Below, in pieces: positions 1-7,193 of a DNA stretch of 8,793 nt. A program made the position numbers and the translations under genes. Each line of letters opens with the position of its first letter. Position 1 is the first letter of the stretch. The notes beneath the pieces were generated by a model. That model worked only from the letters and a program-made list of their open reading frames with translations, had not been told where the DNA came from and searched no databases. Origin of the DNA: Planctomycetota bacterium. GTDB lineage: Bacteria; Planctomycetota; Phycisphaerae; Sedimentisphaerales; Anaerohalosphaeraceae. The stretch covers positions 1 through 8,793 of the forward strand of contig QNBS01000076.1 of NCBI GenBank assembly GCA_003644175.1, in the 5' to 3' direction.

Positions 1-830
1 ATCGCCATAGCCGATATCCCGACGGTCTGGCCCACTACGATCGTACCGGTGCGCTCGTTAATAACCACTATTGCAGGAACATCCACTTTGACATCGGGTT
101 TTGTGATGGCGTTAATAAACCCTGCTATACCTTCCTGACGGATGTCTTCGGGCACTCTGACTTTGATAGTGCCGGCGTCAATCGCCGCGGCGCTGCCGGG
201 ATGAATCTGATTAATGCTTTTGGCGATTTGTTCGGCAGTTGAGAAATCCACGTTTCTAAGATTGAGTGTGATATACCTGCAACCCGAAAGAGTTTCGACA
301 TAAGTGGCTATTTCTTCTTTTTCAACCGTTGCGCCGCCGGGTATCCGGCCGGCCGTTTGATGGTTCTTTGTGACCGAAGCCTTGTCGCCTGACACTGTCC
401 ATCCGGCAAGCGAAACCGCTCCCTGGGCAACGGCATAGACCTGGCCGTCAAGACCCTTTAAGGGTGTGGGTAAAAGTATACCCCCCTGAAGGCTCTTGGC
501 ATTGCCTATGGAAGAGATAGTAACATCAATGCGGGACCCTCGGCGGGCGAAAGGCCCCAGTTGGGCTGTTACCATTACAAGGGCGACATTGCCGCCGCTG
601 AAATCGGAAGCGGAAAGAACCAATCCCGAATCTTTCAGTATGTTCACCAGCATCTGCTGGGACGGCAGGGAGGTGTCGCCGGTATTGGTCAAACCTATGA
701 CGAGTCCGATGCCGGTAAGGGGGTTGTCGCGAATCCCCTGGATATCAACGATGTCCTTAATACGCTCGCACTGTCCGGGCCGGGCCGAACCTGACAGGAT
801 TATGAGCAGAAGAATGAATCGTAATTTCAT
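1..830 (-). CDS. flgI: FlgI, flagellar P-ring protein (5' portion, C-terminus outside window)
   Basis: FlgI is secreted to the periplasm, where it polymerises into the P ring that acts as a bushing around the rod in the peptidoglycan layer. The frame is open from an ATG at 830-828 to the window edge, giving 276 complete codons; the family is about 350-370 residues, so roughly the last quarter is missing. Residues 1-20 form a hydrophobic Sec signal peptide. Strong family signatures follow: RIKDIVDIQGIRDNPLTGIG (23-42), GLVIGLTNTGD (42-52), a stretch ending LGPFARRGSRIDVTISSIG (91-109) and GGILLPTPLKGLDGQVYAVA (116-135). The start is firm because an in-frame TAA lies 24 bases upstream with no other ATG between. 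The Shine-Dalgarno is poor (AGAAAG-like). It is the last operon gene seen here and is separated from flgH by 110 bp. Confidence 0.97.
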   Translation of the reverse strand, partial: MKLRFILLLIILSGSARPGQCERIKDIVDIQGIRDNPLTGIGLVIGLTNTGDTSLPSQQMLVNILKDSGLVLSASDFSGGNVALVMVTAQLGPFARRGSRIDVTISSIGNAKSLQGGILLPTPLKGLDGQVYAVAQGAVSLAGWTVSGDKASVTKNHQTAGRIPGGATVEKEEIATYVETLSGCRYITLNLRNVDFSTAEQIAKSINQIHPGSAAAIDAGTIKVRVPEDIRQEGIAGFINAITKPDVKVDVPAIVVINERTGTIVVGQTVGISAMA

Positions 831-877
831 GAGTTTACGCTTTCTAATCGGTTATAAATACTGATCACAATTGAAAA

Positions 878-898
878 TTCCCGTTTTGCTCGCGGGAA
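878..898 (-). terminator. Weak terminator-like hairpin between flgH and flgI
   Basis: Read on the minus strand, TTCCCG and CGGGAA form a 6-bp stem around a 9-base loop and are followed by TTTTC. This resembles a weak intrinsic terminator, but the stem is short and the T tract has only four bases. It lies 48 bases before the flgI start. If it works at all, it would lower flgI transcription relative to flgH rather than end the operon. It could equally be a chance repeat or an mRNA processing or stability element. Confidence 0.25.
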
Positions 899-903
899 AT
901 TAC

Positions 904-917
904 TACCCTTAAGGGTA
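904..917. repeat. 14-bp perfect palindrome in the flgH-flgI gap
   Basis: TACCCTTAAGGGTA reads the same on both strands. It lies 23 bp past the flgH stop codon and 73 bp before the flgI start, in the largest gap of the operon. A symmetric site of this size could be a protein-binding operator. I see no convincing -35/-10 or -24/-12 promoter next to it, so no function is assigned. Confidence 0.5.
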
Positions 918-940
918 TAACATTTCCATTTGCGCCGGAG

Positions 941-1564
941 TCAGAACGGCCAGATAGCGTCAAATATCTTTCCCAGCCAGTTTGGCCTGGTATATGGCGC
1001 TGCGACGCCTTTATTTCGGCTCACGATGCTGAAGTTTGCAATCTGTGCGCTCGCGATGGTATTATTGAAAGAAATATCATTTGGCCTTATTATGCCGCTC
1101 ACTTCTATTGTCTGTATATCGCCTGCAATGTTACGGTCGCGGGTCCCGGATACCACAAGATTTCCGTTTGGCATGATATCTATGACTACCGCGCTGATCG
1201 AATCGGTGAATCCGCGTTCGTCTTTGTAGTCGGCTTTGCCGTCTAACGTGTTGGTGTATGTTGTGCCGCCACCCAGCTTGAGGCTGGGCACTTCAGGCAG
1301 AATATGCTCCAACGATACTCCTCCGTCGAAGTTGGCGCTGCGACTGGTTTCCTTACTCAAGGTTCTTTTTGCCTTGTTGTCAACCGTACTTTCCTCGATG
1401 ATCAAAATGGTGAGGATGTCGCCCACATGGCGGGCTATATCGTCTGCGTACAAATCTTTCTTGCTTTGGTCTCTCCGGGCCCAGATGGAATCGGCCTGCA
1501 TAGAGGCCCCGAAACAAAGGACAAAACAGATTACGACAACCGACAAGATTGTTCTGTTACTCAT
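941..1564 (-). CDS. flgH: FlgH, flagellar L-ring protein
   Basis: FlgH forms the outer-membrane L ring around the distal rod. The protein has 207 residues, close to the usual 220-230. Family signatures are visible: RHVGDILTILIIEES (45-59), then a region ending DIMPNGNLVVSGTRDR, then IQTIEVSGIIRPNDISFNNT and SAQIANFSIV. The tail NWLGKIFDAIWPF matches the usual FlgH ending. The N-terminus is a signal peptide, but neither of its cysteines (13 and 17) is preceded by a lipobox: the -1 residues are Ile and Leu, where Gly, Ala or Ser is needed. It may therefore be a non-lipidated FlgH, cut after about Ala24. The start at 1564 has an AGAAGGAA Shine-Dalgarno that overlaps the flgA stop codon, so translation is probably coupled to flgA. 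Confidence 0.95.
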   Translation of the reverse strand: MSNRTILSVVVICFVLCFGASMQADSIWARRDQSKKDLYADDIARHVGDILTILIIEESTVDNKAKRTLSKETSRSANFDGGVSLEHILPEVPSLKLGGGTTYTNTLDGKADYKDERGFTDSISAVVIDIMPNGNLVVSGTRDRNIAGDIQTIEVSGIIRPNDISFNNTIASAQIANFSIVSRNKGVAAPYTRPNWLGKIFDAIWPF

Positions 1565-1575
1565 TTTTATTCCTT

Positions 1576-2556
1576 CTAAAAAACAGGCTCCACGCTGCCG
1601 TCTTCATTGACCCTGGCCAGGATTACTCGCTGCGAGTCGGCATTCTGCACCTTTATGTATTCACCGAGTCTCCCTTCCTGCATGGTTTTACCGTTGGCGG
1701 TAACCAAAAGCCCGAACGTGCTGATCCTGATGACGACATTTTGATGGCGTTTGACCAAAACCTTCGGCCTGGCCGGACCTGTCATGCCCGGTCGAATAAC
1801 AGTTTTCGCCGGAAGCAAACGCCTGGCGACAAGACCATAAGGCGATACCAGGTCGGCAGATGAGGGGTAGTTTGATATAACTTTTTCGACCTTGACATTC
1901 TCCGGACTAATGACCGTGCCCGGCGGAATGTCAACCTGTGCAACTAATCTGCGGCTGTTGTACTTGAACCGAAAAGTCAGTTCACGCGACCCGGTTTCCT
2001 TGCCGTCGCAAAGTGCGGCGACCCGAACCTTGCCCAGATTTCTCGCGCTGCTCTTGACTAAACGAGCGGACAGTTTTATATCTTTGCTCTCACCGGGCAA
2101 GATCAAATCTTTCGCTGCGCCAACGGCGTCAAATTGGCATATTGAATCGTCGGGCGGGTTCTTCTTCAAAAAGGCCAGGGCCGCCTCTGCGAATTCACCG
2201 CCCTTGACGATCTGATGCCGTCGGCTTACCGTTATTTTTTCTGCGCCGGTAAATGTCACCCGGGATGCGCCGATTCCACTGTGAGCCAATCTGCTCAGCA
2301 CTATCGATCTGTCAACGATGATCTTCTGGCCCGGTACTGAAATACGCCCCAGGGTAACTTTGCCCGCCTTGCTCACGAGAGATTCATTGCCCCGTATTAC
2401 GGCCACCCGCGCAAGATTCGGGATATTGCCGTCGATTGTAATCTCTCTCGGCAGATGAATCCGCAGGGCGGAATCTTCTTGTTCGATTCCGGCGGCGCTG
2501 CCGACGGACGTCAGCAGAAAGACGATCAGGATAACGCCGATTGTTCTATTTAGCAT
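1576..2556 (-). CDS. flgA: FlgA, P-ring assembly chaperone with SAF domain (long form)
   Basis: FlgA is a periplasmic chaperone that helps FlgI assemble into the P ring. Residues 1-22 are a signal peptide. The C-terminal part is typical: a SAF-like segment from about 203 (RLVAQVDIPPGTVISPENV) through LVARRLLPAKTVIRPG (242-257), then VLVKRHQNVVIRISTFGLLV (266-285) and a final beta module rich in G and V up to VNEDGSVEPVF. At 326 residues it is about 100 longer than enterobacterial FlgA (about 219). The extra N-terminal part (about 30-200) includes a segment ending LGRISVPGQKIIV, reminiscent of the N-terminal domain seen in other long FlgA proteins. A TAAGGGAT Shine-Dalgarno lies just before the ATG. 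The gaps are 13 bp to flgG and 11 bp to flgH, so it sits beside the ring genes it serves. Confidence 0.92.
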   Translation of the reverse strand: MLNRTIGVILIVFLLTSVGSAAGIEQEDSALRIHLPREITIDGNIPNLARVAVIRGNESLVSKAGKVTLGRISVPGQKIIVDRSIVLSRLAHSGIGASRVTFTGAEKITVSRRHQIVKGGEFAEAALAFLKKNPPDDSICQFDAVGAAKDLILPGESKDIKLSARLVKSSARNLGKVRVAALCDGKETGSRELTFRFKYNSRRLVAQVDIPPGTVISPENVKVEKVISNYPSSADLVSPYGLVARRLLPAKTVIRPGMTGPARPKVLVKRHQNVVIRISTFGLLVTANGKTMQEGRLGEYIKVQNADSQRVILARVNEDGSVEPVF

Positions 2557-2569
2557 GATTATCCCTTAT

Positions 2570-3358
2570 TTAGAAGCCTGCTATCTGTATTGCGTTTCGG
2601 AGCATCTCGTCGCCGGCCTTTATTGTGCGGGAGCTTACCTCATACGCTCTCTGTGCGGTAATGAGGTTGACGAGTTCGGTTACCATCTGCACATTGGACT
2701 TCTCCAGGAATCCCGACTGGATGGTGCCGAAACCATTTTCTCCCGCCGTGCCCGTGGTGGGTGTGCCGCTTGCCTCTGTCTCGGCAAGCAGGTTGTCGCC
2801 TTCGCTGGAAAGACCTGACGGGTTGGGAAACCTGACCAATTGAATAGGGCCCATAACCGATTGCGTCCCCGTAGCCGAGGTGACGTTGACACTGCCGTCT
2901 TTGCCGATGTCAACGGCGACGGCATCTGTGGGAATGGTAATCGCCGGTTCTATGGTATAGCCGGTTGTGCTCACCAGTTGCCCGTCGGCGTTCATCTGCA
3001 GCGCGCCGTCCCGAGTGTATCTTGTATCACCATTGGGCAGCGTTACCTGAAAGAAACCGTCCCCCGTGATGGCCAGGTCGAGAGGTCTGCCGGTGGTAAC
3101 AAGTTCGCCGGGACTGAAAACCTTTACTGTCGATGCCGCGCGAACGCCGCTTCCTATCTCCATGCCGCCGGGAGTCTTTACGCCTGAAGCCACTTCGGCG
3201 CCGGCCTCCTTCATCTTGATATAAAGCAAATCCTGAAAATCAATCTGGCTTCGCTTAAATCCCGTAGTATTAATGTTGGCAAGGTTATTGGCCGTCACGT
3301 CCACCATCATCTGCTGGGCGTTCATGCCTGTTGCCGCAGTGGAAAAAGCTCTCAGCAT
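2570..3358 (-). CDS. flgG: FlgG, distal rod protein
   Basis: FlgG builds the distal rod of the flagellar drive shaft and is exported by the flagellar type III system, so it has no signal peptide. The 262 residues equal the usual length of about 260. The N-terminal rod signature TANNLANINTTGFKRSQIDF (22-41) and the core GRPLDLAITGDGFFQV are plain. GPIQLVRFPNPSGLSSEGDN is highly characteristic of FlgG. The C-terminal D0 helix runs from SGFLEKSNVQMVTELVNLI through TAQRAYEVSSRTIKAGDEML. The start at 3358 is supported by an AAGGAG Shine-Dalgarno at 3368-3373, nine bases away. It is preceded by a 59-bp gap that contains an inverted repeat. Confidence 0.98.
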   Translation of the reverse strand: MLRAFSTAATGMNAQQMMVDVTANNLANINTTGFKRSQIDFQDLLYIKMKEAGAEVASGVKTPGGMEIGSGVRAASTVKVFSPGELVTTGRPLDLAITGDGFFQVTLPNGDTRYTRDGALQMNADGQLVSTTGYTIEPAITIPTDAVAVDIGKDGSVNVTSATGTQSVMGPIQLVRFPNPSGLSSEGDNLLAETEASGTPTTGTAGENGFGTIQSGFLEKSNVQMVTELVNLITAQRAYEVSSRTIKAGDEMLRNAIQIAGF

Positions 3359-3382
3359 AATTTTGCTCTCCTTTGTTTTCAG

Positions 3383-3397
3383 TTTGCAGGCTGCAAA
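3383..3397. repeat. Perfect inverted repeat in the flgF-flgG gap
   Basis: TTTGCAG-G-CTGCAAA has two 7-bp arms around one central base, located between the flgF stop and the flgG ribosome binding site. It has no T tract, so it does not look like a terminator. It could be an operator, an mRNA structure near the flgG leader, or chance. No promoter consensus is visible next to it. Confidence 0.45.
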
Positions 3398-3417
3398 TCC
3401 GACAATGGATCAATTAT

Positions 3418-4149
3418 TCAGCCCATAGCGACACCCATAAGACTCTTTGATATATCCGTGCCGACCGACAAGAATTTCATATTCGCCTCATAGAGTCTGC
3501 TTACCATTATCATATCCACCAATTCTTCCACCAGTTGAACATTGGAGCCTTCGTGAGCGCCCTGTTTTACGATCAGATTCTCAGGCGGCTCAGGCTCTAT
3601 ACCTTCCGGCGGCTGGAAACAACTGAAGCCGGCGGCAACAAGCTCGCTTTCATTGTCCTTGAAATCGACAAGTTTGAATTTGCCTACCGCTGCCCCCGCC
3701 GCACTGATACTGCCGTCCGTTGAAACGCTTATCTGCGAAAGCCCTGCGCCGGACGGTATGGAGACAGGCCCTGATTCTCCCGCCACAGTTCTTCCCAGCG
3801 AGTCTACGATCTGTCCGTTTTCGTTCAGGCGGAACATTCCATTGCGGGTATAAAGCGGTCCCTGCGGCGTCTCTATCACAAAGAAACCCTTGCCGCACAA
3901 AGCAAAATCCAGCGTCCGGCCGGTCTCGATAAGGTTGCCCTGCGTGAAATCGAAAGTTGAATACAAATCACTCTCGTCGCCGGAGACCGCTTTTGTCCCG
4001 GCCCCTTGAGCCATGAGGGATTTTGAAAATGCGTTACATCTGCGTTTATAACCGACCGTACTGACATTGGCGAGATTGTGACTGATAACATTGAATTCCC
4101 GCGTCAATTCATCGATCGACGAACCGATTTGTGCTGCAATATCTGACAT
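3418..4149 (-). CDS. flgF: FlgF, proximal rod protein
   Basis: FlgF forms part of the rod below FlgG. With the start at 4149 the protein has 243 residues, near the family norm of about 250. It begins MSDIAAQIGSSIDELTREFN, followed directly by the rod signature VISHNLANVSTVGYKRR (21-37). Residues 72-91 (NLIETGRTLDFALCGKGFFV) and the segment GPLYTRNGMFRLNENGQIVD are standard for FlgF/FlgG. The C-terminus ends with EGSNVQLVEELVDMIMVSRL plus a short helix. The frame is open further upstream to 4260, but that would overlap the PilZ gene and add 37 unrelated residues. The AAGGA site seven bases before 4149 supports the shorter start. FlgF rather than FlgG is called from its divergence and its position directly upstream of a clear FlgG. 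Confidence 0.93.
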   Translation of the reverse strand: MSDIAAQIGSSIDELTREFNVISHNLANVSTVGYKRRCNAFSKSLMAQGAGTKAVSGDESDLYSTFDFTQGNLIETGRTLDFALCGKGFFVIETPQGPLYTRNGMFRLNENGQIVDSLGRTVAGESGPVSIPSGAGLSQISVSTDGSISAAGAAVGKFKLVDFKDNESELVAAGFSCFQPPEGIEPEPPENLIVKQGAHEGSNVQLVEELVDMIMVSRLYEANMKFLSVGTDISKSLMGVAMG

Positions 4150-4156
4150 TACATAA

Positions 4157-4161
4157 TCCTT
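4157..4161 (-). promoter_or_regulatory. Ribosome binding site that sets the flgF start
   Basis: AAGGA lies seven bases upstream of ATG 4149 on the minus strand and overlaps the TAA stop codon of the PilZ gene (4160-4162). This favours the shorter flgF start over the frame-open extension to 4260. It also suggests that ribosomes ending the PilZ gene re-initiate at flgF. Confidence 0.7.
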
Positions 4162-5419
4162 AAACACCAATACGTTCCGGAGCACTTTCCACTGCATCTC
4201 CGGAAGTCGGGATATTCTTGTTTTTGCCGCCGGTGCTCCGCGAAGCGGCATTGCCGACACGGGTCAACTCGTCAACGTTCGAGTCGCTTAAGCCTGTTAA
4301 TTCAACTGCTATCGAGAATCCGCCCTCGACGGGTCTGGTGTGTCTGACCTCGCCGATATCTTCCACTACCTTGCGTGCAAGCTGCCGGTTATCCGGATTC
4401 GGCGGAATTGAATCGCGATCCTGGTGCAAATCGAAAACTACCAGAACTCTCTGGCCTATCTTTACATTAAGCGATGATTTTATACGCAGACCGGGGCCGG
4501 CCAATTCAGTAACCACCGCCGGGACAAACTGCGGAAGCCCCCACGAGATAACAGAGGCCCGGGCCGAATGATCGTTCGCCGTCGGCTCGTCTCTGTCGCC
4601 GGTTTCGGCAAGTGTTCGTGCGAAAGGGAATGGTGCGATCAACGCCGGCCTTGCCACCGGCACACGCAGGAAGCGCCGTCGATTGATGAATCTGACGTTT
4701 TCACTGTGGTTCAAGAGCAGCACATCGCCGTCATAACTGATTACAGTAGTGTCAAATTCCCGAATCGATGAGCCAAAATGATATCGTACGCACCATGGCT
4801 CGCCAAAAATGATTTTTACAGACTTTTCCAGCTTAATTGACAGCCCGTTATCACTATTTTTTACAACGATTGACTCAATATGATCGGAACCCGGCGTTTT
4901 ACGACGTGTTATACGAACCTTCTTGCCTACCGCTATTGATCTGCTGCTCCGTTTTGTTGATATGGCGGGCGAGCCGGCGGAAGAGTTCGGCGGTTTTCTG
5001 AACCCGAGTTTTTCACGAAGAACAGACAACTCATTCGGATCGGCGAGATTCTCCTCTATCATTCCGGCGGCTCCCCGGTCAAAAGCAACGCCGAGCGTGA
5101 AAATAGATTCGCTTCGCTTCAATCCCGCCTTACGTGCAAGCTCACGGAGGATTTGGCGCTCACGGACGGCGAGGCCTCTCCTGGCCGCATACTCGTAGTA
5201 CAACTGATCGCTGGCGGCTTGTTCCTTCCTGTTTCGATTGAAGCTGGTTGCAAAGAGCAGGACCGTCAATATCAGTATGGCGATTATGCCGGCTATAATA
5301 AACCAGCGGTCGGTCAAGGCATTACCGCCGCCTTCCCTTGCAGCCGCCCAGCGTTCAAGCGGCGTCAGCGCCAAAATAACCGCATTCAAATATTCTGTAA
5401 TTACAACTGCCGTTGTCAT
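4160..5419 (-). CDS. Membrane-anchored PilZ-domain protein, YcgR-like, in the flagellar operon
   Basis: The 419-residue protein has a short N-terminal part, one clear membrane helix (about 38-60) followed by basic residues NRNRK, a charged helical region (70-140), a beta-rich YcgR-N-like domain (about 164-246) and a PilZ domain (from about 247). The rest is thus predicted to be cytoplasmic. NRRRFLRVPV (246-255) contains the RxxxR motif that contacts c-di-GMP in PilZ proteins. The second motif, normally [D/N]xSxxG, appears as E305-L-A-G-P-G310, so two of three key positions are changed. The two motifs are also about 50 residues apart, more than usual, with a Pro/Ala-rich stretch between. It may bind c-di-GMP weakly, act without it, or use a variant site. 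YcgR-type proteins slow the flagellar motor when c-di-GMP is high; a similar role is an inference from domain and location. The gaps are 18 bp to flgE and 10 bp to flgF. The Shine-Dalgarno is weak (GGAA). Confidence 0.8.
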   Translation of the reverse strand: MTTAVVITEYLNAVILALTPLERWAAAREGGGNALTDRWFIIAGIIAILILTVLLFATSFNRNRKEQAASDQLYYEYAARRGLAVRERQILRELARKAGLKRSESIFTLGVAFDRGAAGMIEENLADPNELSVLREKLGFRKPPNSSAGSPAISTKRSSRSIAVGKKVRITRRKTPGSDHIESIVVKNSDNGLSIKLEKSVKIIFGEPWCVRYHFGSSIREFDTTVISYDGDVLLLNHSENVRFINRRRFLRVPVARPALIAPFPFARTLAETGDRDEPTANDHSARASVISWGLPQFVPAVVTELAGPGLRIKSSLNVKIGQRVLVVFDLHQDRDSIPPNPDNRQLARKVVEDIGEVRHTRPVEGGFSIAVELTGLSDSNVDELTRVGNAASRSTGGKNKNIPTSGDAVESAPERIGV

Positions 5420-5437
5420 CTTGAAGTTCCAAACCTG

Positions 5438-7165
5438 CTACCTGATAAGATTGGTCAGTTCTCTGAGTATTTCATTGGCAACTCTGATCGTTCTTGCGTT
5501 GGCCTGGAACCCGTTTTGGGCCTGAATCATATTGACAAACTCGGTCGCCACATCAGCATTGGATCTTTCAAGTGCGCCGCCGTGGATGGAGCCGGCTCCG
5601 CCGGTCATCGCCTGGGTAGCGACCGCCTCGCCGGAGTTGGCTGAAGGAATGTAATAACCGTTTCCAATAGCCTCCAACGCGGAAGTATTCTGGAACAAGG
5701 CCACCTGTAGGGCGGCAATATCTTTTTTGATGCCGTTTGAAAAGGCGCCGATGAGTACGCCTTCGTTGTTGACCGAGACGGTTGAAAGGCGACCTGCCTC
5801 ATAGCCGTTCTGTTCTCTTGCGACCGCGGTGGAATTCCCGGCAAACTGCGTCAGGCCGTTGAGCTGCCCTGTCGTGCCCAGGTTCATCGAAATGGTTTGG
5901 GGATTTGATGTATCATGGGCAAAAGTTATTTGAAACTGGGCGGTATCACCGATTTCCGAATTCAAGCCGGAGTAAAAACCGTCGGTCGCATCAAATTCTA
6001 TGCCCCTGATTCGACGATCGCTCAAGCCCGATATATCTATCTCGCTGATATCCCCTGAAATCGATGTCAGCACCATATCCCACGTATTAGGTGTATCTGT
6101 CCGCACAAATGCAGCGGTAAGGGTGTGCGCCCCACCCAGAGAGTCGTGAACATTAATACTGACGTTCTTGACCTCTTCACCTCCCACGGTGGTTACTTCA
6201 AAATATCCAGGCATTGTCAGGGTTTCATTGCCGGCGGGCGTATATGTAAGTTTTATATCAGACCTGCTGTACCCACTGGAACCGTCAGTGATCACTATTC
6301 GTCCATTAGACAAACTTGCCACGTTTACACTCCCGTCGGCATTTTCGTTTGCAGCATCTGAGAGTACTGTGTTTATATGAGCAACAAGCGCATCCAAATC
6401 GGTGGCCGCAGTTATAGTAAGGTCAAGGTCTCCGGCGCCGTCCGTCAGGGCTGTCCCGTCATGATTGGTTCCGGATACTGTAATTACACCCGTTGGCGTC
6501 CCCCCATTGGCAGTATACTGGTCCAAATCATCAAGATCTGTGCTCCCGGTGGCGGTTGAACCGTTGTTTGTGGTAAATGTTATGTCTGATTTCAATATAT
6601 TTGTCTGCGAGGTGGAATACGTTGCATCAGAACTCAGATTACCGGCCAACGTTACCTCTGAAGTAGCGTTGGCGGCCATCGCCACATCGTAAGGGACACT
6701 AACATCGGTGTTGCCCGCCGTCTGGAAGCCGTCGGATTCTCCGACAGCCCCAATGCGTTGAACAATATAGCCGCTGGACGGATCAACCAGGTTTGAGTTT
6801 GCGTCTACTGCGAAAGTACCCGCCCGTGTGTAAATATTCTGCGAGCCGTCGCTCAATACGAAGTATCCCTCTCCTTCCATGGCCATGTCCAGAGGATTTC
6901 CCGTGTTCACAATATTGCCTTGAGCCATATTGGGTGATATACCGGCAACTCCAACACCGCTGCCCATCTGCTGAGGATTTGTACCGCCGATCGTGGAGGT
7001 TGGCTGAGACGCTTTCTTAATCGTCTCACTCAACAGTTCTGAAAATGTTATCCGGCTGGCCTTGAAGGCCGTGGTATTGACATTTGCCAGGTTGTTACCG
7101 GCTACGTCAAGCATCTTCTGATGGGCCTGCAAGCCCGTAACACCTGCCGACAATGCAAAACTCAT
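5438..7165 (-). CDS. flgE: FlgE, flagellar hook protein (enlarged)
   Basis: FlgE polymerises into the hook, the universal joint between rod and filament. The N-terminal D0 region shows VAGNNLANVNTTAFKASRIT (21-40), then SGVGVAGISPNMAQGNIVNT (69-88) and GNPLDMAMEGEGYFVLSDG (89-107). The C-terminal part has LERSNADVATEFVNMIQAQN (532-551) and ends with TIRVANEILRELTNLIR, which pairs with the N-terminal helix. At 575 residues it is much longer than the enterobacterial protein (about 400). The extra mass is central: a Thr/Asp/Gly-rich stretch from about 190 to 315, including HINTVLSDA and NGRIVITDGSSG, resembling domains found in large hook proteins and flagellins. There is no cysteine, so the lysinoalanine cross-link described for spirochaete hooks cannot form. 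An AAGGAG Shine-Dalgarno at 7174-7179, eight bases from the ATG, fixes the start. It lies 28 bp after flgD. Confidence 0.95.
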   Translation of the reverse strand: MSFALSAGVTGLQAHQKMLDVAGNNLANVNTTAFKASRITFSELLSETIKKASQPTSTIGGTNPQQMGSGVGVAGISPNMAQGNIVNTGNPLDMAMEGEGYFVLSDGSQNIYTRAGTFAVDANSNLVDPSSGYIVQRIGAVGESDGFQTAGNTDVSVPYDVAMAANATSEVTLAGNLSSDATYSTSQTNILKSDITFTTNNGSTATGSTDLDDLDQYTANGGTPTGVITVSGTNHDGTALTDGAGDLDLTITAATDLDALVAHINTVLSDAANENADGSVNVASLSNGRIVITDGSSGYSRSDIKLTYTPAGNETLTMPGYFEVTTVGGEEVKNVSINVHDSLGGAHTLTAAFVRTDTPNTWDMVLTSISGDISEIDISGLSDRRIRGIEFDATDGFYSGLNSEIGDTAQFQITFAHDTSNPQTISMNLGTTGQLNGLTQFAGNSTAVAREQNGYEAGRLSTVSVNNEGVLIGAFSNGIKKDIAALQVALFQNTSALEAIGNGYYIPSANSGEAVATQAMTGGAGSIHGGALERSNADVATEFVNMIQAQNGFQANARTIRVANEILRELTNLIR

Positions 7166-7193
7166 TCTTATTTCTCCTTAAGTGTTTGTGATT

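Noticed and set aside
845..852. Possible sigma-28 -10 element (ACCGATTA on the minus strand) before flgI
   Set aside because: No TAAA-like -35 element lies at the required 15-base distance, so the match is not enough for a promoter.
496..864. Plus-strand frames opposite flgI and other flg genes
   Set aside because: They overlap strongly conserved flagellar genes on the minus strand and show no domain or ribosome binding site of their own.
1540..2556. Similar beginnings of flgA and flgH (both with NRTI after the start, and nearly equal bases)
   Set aside because: The likeness covers only about a dozen bases at the signal peptides, and the rest of the proteins are unrelated. It is most likely chance.
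4150..4260. Longer flgF reading frame starting at 4260
   Set aside because: It would overlap the end of the PilZ gene and add 37 residues not seen in FlgF. The start at 4149 has a good ribosome binding site and begins right before the rod signature.
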